Assembly (NCBI GenBank): GCA_041665065.1 | Contig: JBAYJM010000014.1 | Coordinates: forward strand, 1-32,637 | Source: JBAYJM01 sp041665065 | Lineage (GTDB): Bacteria > Patescibacteriota > Patescibacteriia > 2-01-FULL-39-33 | Length of the DNA stretch: 32,637 nucleotides | Direction: 5' to 3' | Part shown: in pieces, positions 1-7,910 of the stretch | Numbering within the stretch: the first letter of the stretch is position 1 | Layout: every line of letters begins with the position of its first letter | The notes under the pieces: generated by a model | Databases searched by the model: none | What the model saw: the letters and a program-made list of their open reading frames with translations, nothing else | What the model was told of the DNA's origin: nothing | Made by a program: the position numbers and the translations under genes

Positions 1-1
1 C

Positions 2-3000
2 CCCTATGCCTTCAACGCTGATGCTCTAGATGGCTTCCATGCTTCTGCCATTGCTGAGGCTAACAAACTCCTGGCCCTAGACTCTAATGCGGGTATGACG
101 GTAAATGGGGTGACGAGTACGGCAGGATTAATTATTAGCGGTGATGCAAATATTGCAGGAACAACAACAATGGCCGGGATTTTAATCGTGGGAAATGACA
201 TTATTATAGATGGCACTTCTACATTTAATGGCTTGGCGGTTTTTAATGGCAGTATTTCTGGTTCTGGCTTTAATAATGCTTGGGCAAACGCCTTCAATAC
301 TACTAATACTTGGGCTGGATTTGATGCTAATTTTAACAGCCGTTTCTCGGCTAAAAGCACCTCGGATCTAACTGAGGGCACTAATTTGTATTATACCGAA
401 TTGCGATCTGCCACTAATTTTGGAACGAATTGGGCTTTAAAAACCACCGCTAATTTGCCGGAAAGCGGTAACCTTTATTATACTAATGCTCGAGCGGATG
501 CCAGGATTACTCTGCAAAAGGGTGTGGCCAATGGTATTGCCACACTTGGCGCCGATGGCAAGGTGCCGGATGAACAGCTTAGTCCATTAGCTATTTCTGA
601 TACCTTTGTTGTTGCAAATGAGGCGGCAATGCTTGGTCTTAGCGCTGCTGGCATGGGTGACGTGGCTGTTAGATATGACATTAGCAAAACTTATATTTTA
701 GATGGCGATGGCGACCCGACCATACTAAGCAATTGGAAAGAATTACTTTCTCCAACTGACTCGGTGCTGTCTGTCAATGCTCAGCGTGGCACTGTTACTC
801 TGTCCACGGATGATATCGGCGAAGGATTTGCTAATCTATATTTTACTGATACGCGTTTTGATGATCGTGTTAATGCGGCTTGGCGTGCCTTGCCTAATGG
901 ATTGGCATCGCTGGACGGGACAGGTAAAATTCCGTCCGATCAAATAGGTGCAATGCCTCTTAATGACACTTTTGTTGTGGCGGCTACCTCTTCGCTTTTA
1001 ACGGTTGGCGCAACCAAAGGTGATATGGGCATTTCTACTGATGCTAATAAGACTTATGTTTTGCAGGGCACAGATCCTGCTATTTGGTCAAATTGGGTGG
1101 AGATACTTAATGGCGCATCGGTATCTTCTGTTAACGGATTGACTGGAGCAATTACTTTGACCACCTCAAACATTGGCGAGGGAACTAATCAATATTGGAC
1201 TCAAGGACGTTTTGATACATCTTTGGCTGGAGCCACAACCTGGACAGGAGATTTATTTGTCTCAGGGGGTAATATTGGCATTGGTATCGCTACAACAAGC
1301 CAGGCATTGGAAGTCATGGGTAATGCCTCAACTTCTAATAATATGTATGTCGGCAATAATCTTTATGTGGGTTATGGCAATGGCGCTAACAGCGATGCCA
1401 TTTATTTCAATCAAGGCATGCAAAGTTTGATTTGGAATACTACCAATAATCGTTTTGAAATATCTGATGGGCTATATATTTCTAGCAATGCTACTACCTC
1501 TGGCTACATGAGCATTGGAGCAAGCCTGCCGACTGGTTATGGCACGGCGGTAGGTGATTTGAATGTTGGGAATAATTTAGCTATTGGTGGCAATGGTGTG
1601 TTTGGTGGTCTTGTTTCCTCCACGGCACTGCAGATAAATGGCAATGCCACTACCACCGGCTATTTAAGCGTGGGAACAACTACTCTTGCCAATCTTACTG
1701 TCACCAATTTCTCGACCTCTACTTTTGCCGGAGGATTGACTGTTGGTGATTCACAATTTGTTATTCAGCAAGCCACCGGTAATGTGAGTATTGGGACTAC
1801 GAGCCCGGCAGGTAAATTACATGTTACATTATCATCTTCTGGACTTACTCCCTATCAGACAGCCAATACTTCATTAGTGTTGGAGGCTAATAGTAGAAAT
1901 ATTTTACAAATGCTTGGTACAAGCGATCAGTTTTTAATGTTTGGAACGCCTACGGCAAATAATCGAGCCTGGATGAGCTATACACACAGCTCTGATTTGT
2001 TAAATCTTCATACTTCCGGGAATATAACCATGAATGGCAATGTGGGAATCGGTACCACCACCCCCACAAGTGTCTTGGATGTATATGGTGATGCTTTTAC
2101 ACTGGGGCCGCTCATCTCACTGCAAGGAGCTAATACAACCACCTATACAATGCTTGGCTTCAGGGGCACTGGCAGAGAATATCGAATTGGCGTAGGCAAT
2201 GGCTCGGAAACCGCTAAAGGTGTTGCCGATAAATTTTTCATTTATGACTCGACGGTTAGCGGTGGGGCGATGAGAATGGTTGTTGATTCCTCGGGTAATG
2301 TGGGTATTGGGACGACTAGCCCAAGCTATAATCTGGATGTAAATGGAGTTACGCGAAGCGGTGATTATATTATTGGTACAACAACTACCAATCCTACAGT
2401 AGTGTATGTCGGAGATTCTCTGACTAAGGGTTATCCTTATGGCGCTACAGTGCCTTATACCGGTTACATCACACTACCGAATTGGAACGGCCAATCTTTT
2501 GACTCTTACAATGTTGGCGTCGGAGGCAGAACTCTTGAAACAATGTATGAGCAAGCTTATAGTAATTTAAATCCTCTTTTTTCAATTAATTCCGGGCTAA
2601 ATATTGTAGTTATTTGGGGAGGCACTAATGACATTGCAGCCGGTGAAACCGTAGCGTCAACCTATTCATATTTAAGGCAATTTGCTCAGCACGAAAGAGC
2701 CTTGGGCTTTAAAGTTATAGTGGCTACAATGATTTCTCGCGTAAGTTATGATTCATCAAAAAATAGTTATAATACTTTAATTCGAAATAATTGGCCTCAA
2801 TTTGCTGACGGTCTTGTGGACTTAGCTGCCAATGAAAATCTTGGCGCAGATGGCGCTTATGCCAACGTTACATATTTTAACGCAGATCAGATACATCCAA
2901 ATGACACCGGTTATGCTCTTGTAGGCTCGTTAGTTCAGAGTGCAATAACTGATTTAGTCCAAGACAATAAAACCAATTTTTCTAACGGAACATTTTTGGG

Positions 3001-6000
3001 ATCATTGGCTGTCAATACTTCAACCCCATCTGCCAAATTAACTGTCTGGGGCTCAGCTACCGGAACCAATCAATTGGTGAATTTTGTTAATTCAGCTTCC
3101 ACGACCATTTTTAATATTTTAGAAAATGGCAGTGCGACTTTTTCTAATACAGTTTCTGCCGGCACTACAACGCTGACCAATTTAGTAGTCACCAATCTCT
3201 CAACTTCTACATTTGCCGGAGGACTGACTGTCGGCACTACGCAATTTGTACTCCAACAAGCGACAGGATATATTGGTATCGGGACTGCGAGCCCAACACA
3301 AAAAGTTGATATTAGAAGCGATAATGTCGCCCTGATGCTAGGCCGTTCGACGTATGGAGGAATTGGTGGGGAAGTCTCGATTGATTTTAGACACCGATTG
3401 AGTTCTGGCGACGATTCTTATGTAAGAGAAGGCGGCGCCATAAAATCAATCGCCACTGGAGCCTATACTTTTGGATCAGGCCCAACTTATCTTGCCGACC
3501 TGGCTCTTTATTCAGCAACTACTAACAGTGTTTTGGTAGAAGTAATGAGATTGACCAGCGGCGGCAATGTCGGAATTGGAACGACCACTCCCTCAGCAAA
3601 ATTGGATGTTTGGGATAGTGGCACTATAAGCAGTTCCGGATCGGTGGCTGACTTTCGACAAGACGATGCAAATGTTTGGGGATTAAGGATTTTTACGCAT
3701 AATTATTCAAGAACTATTCCTGTTTTGGGAGTTTTGGGTGGTTCAACTGGAGCGGTAAACTTCTATAATCAAAATACTAATACTATGACACTAAATAATG
3801 GCAATGTCGGTATTGGTACAACTACGCCCAGTTCATTACTTCATTTATATTCAACTGGGGTGTTTGGAGCAAGATTAGATCTGCAGAGCGCTGATACGGG
3901 CGGTCGTAATTGGTCTATTTATAGTAATGGCTCAGGTAATTCTGGAGGAGCTGGTTCGTTGCAATTTTATGATAATACAGCAGCTGCCACTAGGCTATTT
4001 ATTGCATCCTCAACAGGTAATATTGGCATCGGAACAACCACGCCAGGAGCTAGACTAGAGGTTGTGCCAGCCACTGGACAACAAACATTAATAGCAAGAA
4101 CGGCTGGTCAATATGGCGGAATTTATCTTCAAGATTCTTCATCTAATTCTCTATTTTCTGTCTATCCTGCAGATGCTGATTTAGGCGGAACAATGTTAAC
4201 ATTAAAGGACGTCGGTACAACTAAGGTAGTAATAGATACTGATGGGGATACTTATTTTAATGGTGGTAATGTCGGAATTGGGACAGCTGCACCAGAATCA
4301 GTTCTTGATATTCTGGGTGGAGATTATGCTCAATTACGCCTTTCAAGATCTAAGTCTAGCGGGGCAATTCAAAGAGTCGGCTTGGTGGGTGAACATTATA
4401 ATGTAGACGAGGAGCCAGTCGGATTATTATTGGGCAGGTCTAGCAATGATAGTAATGAGATTTATATTGGAGGTGGTTCTACTGTAGTAAATTCTGCTAC
4501 AGCTATCTACTTTATGACTGCCCCGACTACTACTACTATATCGGGCACAACCAGATTAGCTATTACCGGTGATGGCAATGTCGGCATAGGCACGGCTTCA
4601 CCCACCTCACTATTTTCAATCTACGGATCATCTCCTACCTCGACCATTAGAGATAATACAGCTTCAGTTGCTAACAATCTTCAACGTCTTGGCGGAGTAA
4701 GTTTTGATACCAGCGATGTTTCAACTAATGTAGCGGGAACATTGGCTAGTATCGACGCTTATGCCGTTGATGTTAATTCTCTTTTACAGGGTACGGCCGA
4801 TGAGGGTGGCAGAATTGATTTTAATATTTATCGCCATGATGTAGGGGGACAGCCAAGAGTAAAATATACAGCAATGACGGTAGATAATTATATGAATGTC
4901 GGAATTGGGACGACTACGCCAGCCGGGCCTCTCCATGTGATGGGCAATATTCTTGGTGGTGGTGATATTTTTCCTAATTATAATATTGACACCGGAACCC
5001 ACATTAGCGGATCGACAGCCAATCAGATGAAAATTTACGCTGATTCTTATATTACATTGAATACCGGTGGGGCAGAAAAAGTGGCATTATCGACTTCAAA
5101 ACTATATACCGGTTCAGCAATTGATTTAGAATCCGGAGGCGAATTGTCCGTACTAGGGGCTGGCAGTTCCTATTTTACTGGTAATCTTGGTATCGGGACT
5201 ACAACGCCAGATTCTCAATTACAAGTTGGAAATGCCACCTCATATTTTAAGGCAGGTTCAGGAAACGTCACGACTACCGGTTATTTAACGGTCGGTAATC
5301 AGGCGGGTGGTGACAGCGTTTTAGAATTAAAAAAATCAGGAGTTGTTAAGTGGGCAATTGGCAATGATATCAGCGTTAGTGATAACTTGGTGATTTCTAC
5401 TAGTACTATTGGAACAAATAATGTTCTATCAGTTAGTCAGACTAGTGGCAATATTACCGTGGGTAATGTGGCTGCTTCCAGTACTAGTAAGTTTTCTGTT
5501 TATGTTAGCGCTTCGGTCTGGGGCGGGGTCAACAACACTACCGGTGCCTGGATGAACGGTTCCGATTTGACTTTAAAGACTAATATTACTGATTTAGCAT
5601 TAGAATCACCATTACAGAGGCTTCTCGGCTTAAGGCCGGTCAGATATGATTGGAAGTCAGACGTGGCAACCGGCGCTGGTAAGCATATCGGATTTATCGC
5701 TCAAGAAGTCGAGGCCTTGTTCCCAGAATTGGTCATGACGGGCGGCAATGGTTTAAAATCTCTTTCCTATGCGGAATTTGCGCCAATTTTGGCGGGTGCC
5801 ATTCAAGAGCAACAGCAAGAAATTAATTTGTTAAGACTACAATTATCCTCAACTACCCCAGTCAGCCAAAGCCAGCCTTCACAGTCGACAATAACTGTTG
5901 CGCCAGCAACCAACCAATTTGATACTATATCGGTCTCAAGTGCCGCGACCTTCTATGGCACAATTACTGTTGTTGGTGAAGCAGGGTTTACTTCAAAGGT

Positions 6001-6595
6001 TACATTTGAAAAAGAAGTTGAGTTTAAAGATCATATTACGGTTGATGCGGATACGGCTGGCACAATTATGATTGCCTCTGGCGCTACCAGTACAAAAGTC
6101 ATCTTCAATAAGCCTTATGAATTAATACCAAAGATTGTCGCCAATATGCAATCGAGCGGTACGCCCGTATTTGTGCCGTATCTAATTTTTGGGAAATCGA
6201 CCTCCAGTTTTAGTATAATTTTAGAACAACCGGCGCCAACAGATATTTATTTTGATTGGATTGCTTTAGCATCGAAAAGTGTGGTTGGTGATGTTGCAGG
6301 AGTTTCAGAAACAGCTATACTTGGTTGTATTAATCCAACTGCAATAAACTATAATAATTTAGCAACACAAGATGATGGCAGTTGTTCATTTGATCAAATA
6401 ATTCCTATAATTGAATCGGAAACAACTTCTTCAACAAACTCAACACCACAAGACGAAGGTGTAGGTTTTTTAACTCCAGAATCAACAACAACCACAGAAA
6501 CTCATATACCTACTGAAATTCAAGAATTACAAACCGAGCCGGAAGAACCCATAACTTCAGTAAACAGCTCTGAGGAAAATCATGTAACTCCATAA
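2..6595 (+). CDS. Giant tail-fibre-like surface protein with SGNH hydrolase and S74 chaperone domains (5' end outside window)
   Basis: The frame is open from the first bases. The codons before the ATG at 95 encode a fibre-like stretch (ALDGFHASAIAEANKLL), so the true start lies upstream. Residues below count from that Met. N-terminal segments resemble phage tail-fibre repeats (EGTNLYYT, EGFANLYFT). From about residue 390 to 1700 there are about a dozen copies of a GNVGIGTTTP-xxx-L-x-V repeat, as in trimeric beta-structured fibres. An SGNH/GDSL hydrolase is embedded: block I GDSLTKG (Ser775), GVGG, GTND (Asn845) and DQIHPN (Asp931, His934), a complete catalytic set. An S74 intramolecular chaperone follows, with SDLTLK giving a Ser1823/Lys1828 dyad, then FIAQEVE and a short Gln-rich coil. 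Roughly 340 residues follow, including a GC-x20-SC module (GCINPTAINYNN to DDGSC) and a Thr/Glu-rich tail. A cell-surface role, perhaps trimming surface esters, is inferred. It could instead come from a prophage, but no other phage gene is nearby. Confidence 0.9.
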   Translation, partial: PYAFNADALDGFHASAIAEANKLLALDSNAGMTVNGVTSTAGLIISGDANIAGTTTMAGILIVGNDIIIDGTSTFNGLAVFNGSISGSGFNNAWANAFNTTNTWAGFDANFNSRFSAKSTSDLTEGTNLYYTELRSATNFGTNWALKTTANLPESGNLYYTNARADARITLQKGVANGIATLGADGKVPDEQLSPLAISDTFVVANEAAMLGLSAAGMGDVAVRYDISKTYILDGDGDPTILSNWKELLSPTDSVLSVNAQRGTVTLSTDDIGEGFANLYFTDTRFDDRVNAAWRALPNGLASLDGTGKIPSDQIGAMPLNDTFVVAATSSLLTVGATKGDMGISTDANKTYVLQGTDPAIWSNWVEILNGASVSSVNGLTGAITLTTSNIGEGTNQYWTQGRFDTSLAGATTWTGDLFVSGGNIGIGIATTSQALEVMGNASTSNNMYVGNNLYVGYGNGANSDAIYFNQGMQSLIWNTTNNRFEISDGLYISSNATTSGYMSIGASLPTGYGTAVGDLNVGNNLAIGGNGVFGGLVSSTALQINGNATTTGYLSVGTTTLANLTVTNFSTSTFAGGLTVGDSQFVIQQATGNVSIGTTSPAGKLHVTLSSSGLTPYQTANTSLVLEANSRNILQMLGTSDQFLMFGTPTANNRAWMSYTHSSDLLNLHTSGNITMNGNVGIGTTTPTSVLDVYGDAFTLGPLISLQGANTTTYTMLGFRGTGREYRIGVGNGSETAKGVADKFFIYDSTVSGGAMRMVVDSSGNVGIGTTSPSYNLDVNGVTRSGDYIIGTTTTNPTVVYVGDSLTKGYPYGATVPYTGYITLPNWNGQSFDSYNVGVGGRTLETMYEQAYSNLNPLFSINSGLNIVVIWGGTNDIAAGETVASTYSYLRQFAQHERALGFKVIVATMISRVSYDSSKNSYNTLIRNNWPQFADGLVDLAANENLGADGAYANVTYFNADQIHPNDTGYALVGSLVQSAITDLVQDNKTNFSNGTFLGSLAVNTSTPSAKLTVWGSATGTNQLVNFVNSASTTIFNILENGSATFSNTVSAGTTTLTNLVVTNLSTSTFAGGLTVGTTQFVLQQATGYIGIGTASPTQKVDIRSDNVALMLGRSTYGGIGGEVSIDFRHRLSSGDDSYVREGGAIKSIATGAYTFGSGPTYLADLALYSATTNSVLVEVMRLTSGGNVGIGTTTPSAKLDVWDSGTISSSGSVADFRQDDANVWGLRIFTHNYSRTIPVLGVLGGSTGAVNFYNQNTNTMTLNNGNVGIGTTTPSSLLHLYSTGVFGARLDLQSADTGGRNWSIYSNGSGNSGGAGSLQFYDNTAAATRLFIASSTGNIGIGTTTPGARLEVVPATGQQTLIARTAGQYGGIYLQDSSSNSLFSVYPADADLGGTMLTLKDVGTTKVVIDTDGDTYFNGGNVGIGTAAPESVLDILGGDYAQLRLSRSKSSGAIQRVGLVGEHYNVDEEPVGLLLGRSSNDSNEIYIGGGSTVVNSATAIYFMTAPTTTTISGTTRLAITGDGNVGIGTASPTSLFSIYGSSPTSTIRDNTASVANNLQRLGGVSFDTSDVSTNVAGTLASIDAYAVDVNSLLQGTADEGGRIDFNIYRHDVGGQPRVKYTAMTVDNYMNVGIGTTTPAGPLHVMGNILGGGDIFPNYNIDTGTHISGSTANQMKIYADSYITLNTGGAEKVALSTSKLYTGSAIDLESGGELSVLGAGSSYFTGNLGIGTTTPDSQLQVGNATSYFKAGSGNVTTTGYLTVGNQAGGDSVLELKKSGVVKWAIGNDISVSDNLVISTSTIGTNNVLSVSQTSGNITVGNVAASSTSKFSVYVSASVWGGVNNTTGAWMNGSDLTLKTNITDLALESPLQRLLGLRPVRYDWKSDVATGAGKHIGFIAQEVEALFPELVMTGGNGLKSLSYAEFAPILAGAIQEQQQEINLLRLQLSSTTPVSQSQPSQSTITVAPATNQFDTISVSSAATFYGTITVVGEAGFTSKVTFEKEVEFKDHITVDADTAGTIMIASGATSTKVIFNKPYELIPKIVANMQSSGTPVFVPYLIFGKSTSSFSIILEQPAPTDIYFDWIALASKSVVGDVAGVSETAILGCINPTAINYNNLATQDDGSCSFDQIIPIIESETTSSTNSTPQDEGVGFLTPESTTTTETHIPTEIQELQTEPEEPITSVNSSEENHVTP
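1679..1806 (+). repeat. Internal fibre repeat, copy 1
   Basis: This stretch of the fibre gene encodes a unit (TTLANLTVTNFSTSTF, AGGLTVG, QFVIQQATG, then an IGTTSP turn) that recurs almost unchanged at 3163-3296. The DNA has diverged mostly at third positions, so the copies are old or under protein-level selection. The copies flank the block that contains the SGNH hydrolase. Confidence 0.8.
3163..3296 (+). repeat. Internal fibre repeat, copy 2
   Basis: Second copy of the unit at 1679-1806 (TTLTNLVVTNLSTSTF, AGGLTVG, QFVLQQATG, then IGTASP). It lies just after the SGNH hydrolase block, so the two copies bracket that domain and could mark a segmental duplication or a recombination site for domain insertion. 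Confidence 0.8.
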
Positions 6596-6597
6596 TT

Positions 6598-7842
6598 ATG
6601 GTAAAAATAAATTTCACAAATAAAATTTCAATTATTGGAACATTAATAATATTTATATTTATTATTTTAATTGGATTTGATGTATATCAAAAAAATCAGC
6701 AGATTGAAGGATTAAATAATAGCGAAATACTAAAAACTTCCAAAGAAAATATTATTGATTATCAAATCATAGATTCTAACGATAGCCAGCAGGACAATCC
6801 GATCCTAACCGAAAATATTGTGAAATACCGCTACACTTCCAATAAGGAAGTGCCAATTCAGACATATAACGGACTAAAGGAAGACTTAACAAAACGGACA
6901 GCTAATTCAATTACCTTTTTAGAATCAGTCACGCCAATCAGTGATAAATTGCAAAAAGAAAAGTATGTCTCACAATTTTTTTCCGGTCAGACTTGGCAAA
7001 AATCAGGCGACAAGTGGTATCGAGTTGAAACTGCCACCACGTCCAAGACGGCATTTCTAAACCAAACGAAACTAACCACTCTCGATCACGTCAAAGAATT
7101 CTTCGGCCGGAAAGCTTTGGCGGATACTTTTTATTCCGGAGCGGGGGATGGTTATACTAATATGGGCGGTGGCTCTTGGGTTAATGCTCATGATTCTAGT
7201 ATAAGCGGAAATGTCTATGCAACAAATACTTCAATTAATCTTCAAGTCGGTTATCTTTGTTTTATGGAAAGTTGCGTTTATAGTGTTGCAAGATCATTTC
7301 TTCCTCTCGATACATCTGCTATTCCTTCTAACGCTAGTATTATATCATCTACCTTAAGTATATATGTAACCAATACTTTTAACCAAGATAATGATGGTTT
7401 AGATTATATAAATATCGTTCAGACTAATCAACCAGATTCTACCACCTTAACAACTTCAGATCACAATAACTGTGGCGTAACAACTACTCCAGTGACTGGA
7501 GCAACAGCAATTGACATAACGGGTATTTTAACTTCTTCTTATGCCACTTTTACTCTCAATGATACAGGACTTGGTTGGATAAAAAAGTCTGGCCAAACTT
7601 CTTATTGCGGGTCAATTGTTGGCGTTACTTGTTTGGGTCTTAGAGAAGGTCATGATATGGAAAATAATAAAATAGATGCTATAAACAGTGTGACTATTAG
7701 CACATCCGAAGAGACTGCCGGTGCAGATGGAATTGATCAAGACCCTAAATTAATCGTTACATATTCCGTGGTAGCTCCAACTAACGCAATCATTGACGGC
7801 GGTACCATAAAGATAGACGGCGGTACCATAAAGATAGATTAA
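6598..7842 (+). CDS. Membrane-anchored surface protein with a DNRLRE/jelly-roll-like domain
   Basis: The ATG lies two bases after the fibre gene's stop, so the two are almost certainly co-transcribed. The 414-residue product has one N-terminal hydrophobic segment (about residues 9-27, ISIIGTLIIFIFIILIGF), which is an uncleaved anchor or a signal peptide. A polar linker follows, and from about residue 175 (ALADTFYSGAGDGYTN) a beta-rich region with paired cysteines. Its pattern (ARSFLPLDTSAIP, then SASIISSTLSIYV-like strands) resembles DNRLRE-type carbohydrate-binding or jelly-roll domains seen in secreted bacterial proteins. The protein ends in two exact copies of DGGTIKI. I infer an exported partner or anchor for the fibre. 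The domain family is a resemblance judged by eye, and no enzyme motif is visible. Confidence 0.75.
   Translation: MVKINFTNKISIIGTLIIFIFIILIGFDVYQKNQQIEGLNNSEILKTSKENIIDYQIIDSNDSQQDNPILTENIVKYRYTSNKEVPIQTYNGLKEDLTKRTANSITFLESVTPISDKLQKEKYVSQFFSGQTWQKSGDKWYRVETATTSKTAFLNQTKLTTLDHVKEFFGRKALADTFYSGAGDGYTNMGGGSWVNAHDSSISGNVYATNTSINLQVGYLCFMESCVYSVARSFLPLDTSAIPSNASIISSTLSIYVTNTFNQDNDGLDYINIVQTNQPDSTTLTTSDHNNCGVTTTPVTGATAIDITGILTSSYATFTLNDTGLGWIKKSGQTSYCGSIVGVTCLGLREGHDMENNKIDAINSVTISTSEETAGADGIDQDPKLIVTYSVVAPTNAIIDGGTIKIDGGTIKID
7795..7836 (+). repeat. Exact 21-bp tandem duplication at a gene's 3' end
   Basis: The unit gacggcggtaccataaagat + a occurs twice in direct tandem, adding a second DGGTIKI heptapeptide just before the stop codon. 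The copies are identical, which suggests a recent slippage event. Confidence 0.95.
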
Positions 7843-7858
7843 AGGATTAATAGTTGTA

Positions 7859-7886
7859 TTGAAAACAATAATTAAAAGAGTATAAT
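7859..7886 (+). promoter_or_regulatory. Sigma70-type promoter for ftsK
   Basis: TTGAAA at 7859-7864 and TATAAT at 7881-7886 are separated by 16 bp. Transcription should start near 7893, giving a leader of about 18 nt before the ftsK ATG at 7911. No Shine-Dalgarno sequence stands next to that ATG. Confidence 0.75.
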
Positions 7887-7910
7887 TATAAGGTAAAGCA
7901 CTCAAATAAT

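Noticed and set aside
95..6595. Prophage interpretation of the fibre gene
   Set aside because: Only tail-fibre-type repeats are seen. No capsid, terminase, portal, integrase or lysis gene occurs nearby, and the adjacent genes are core division genes, so a surface fibre is preferred.
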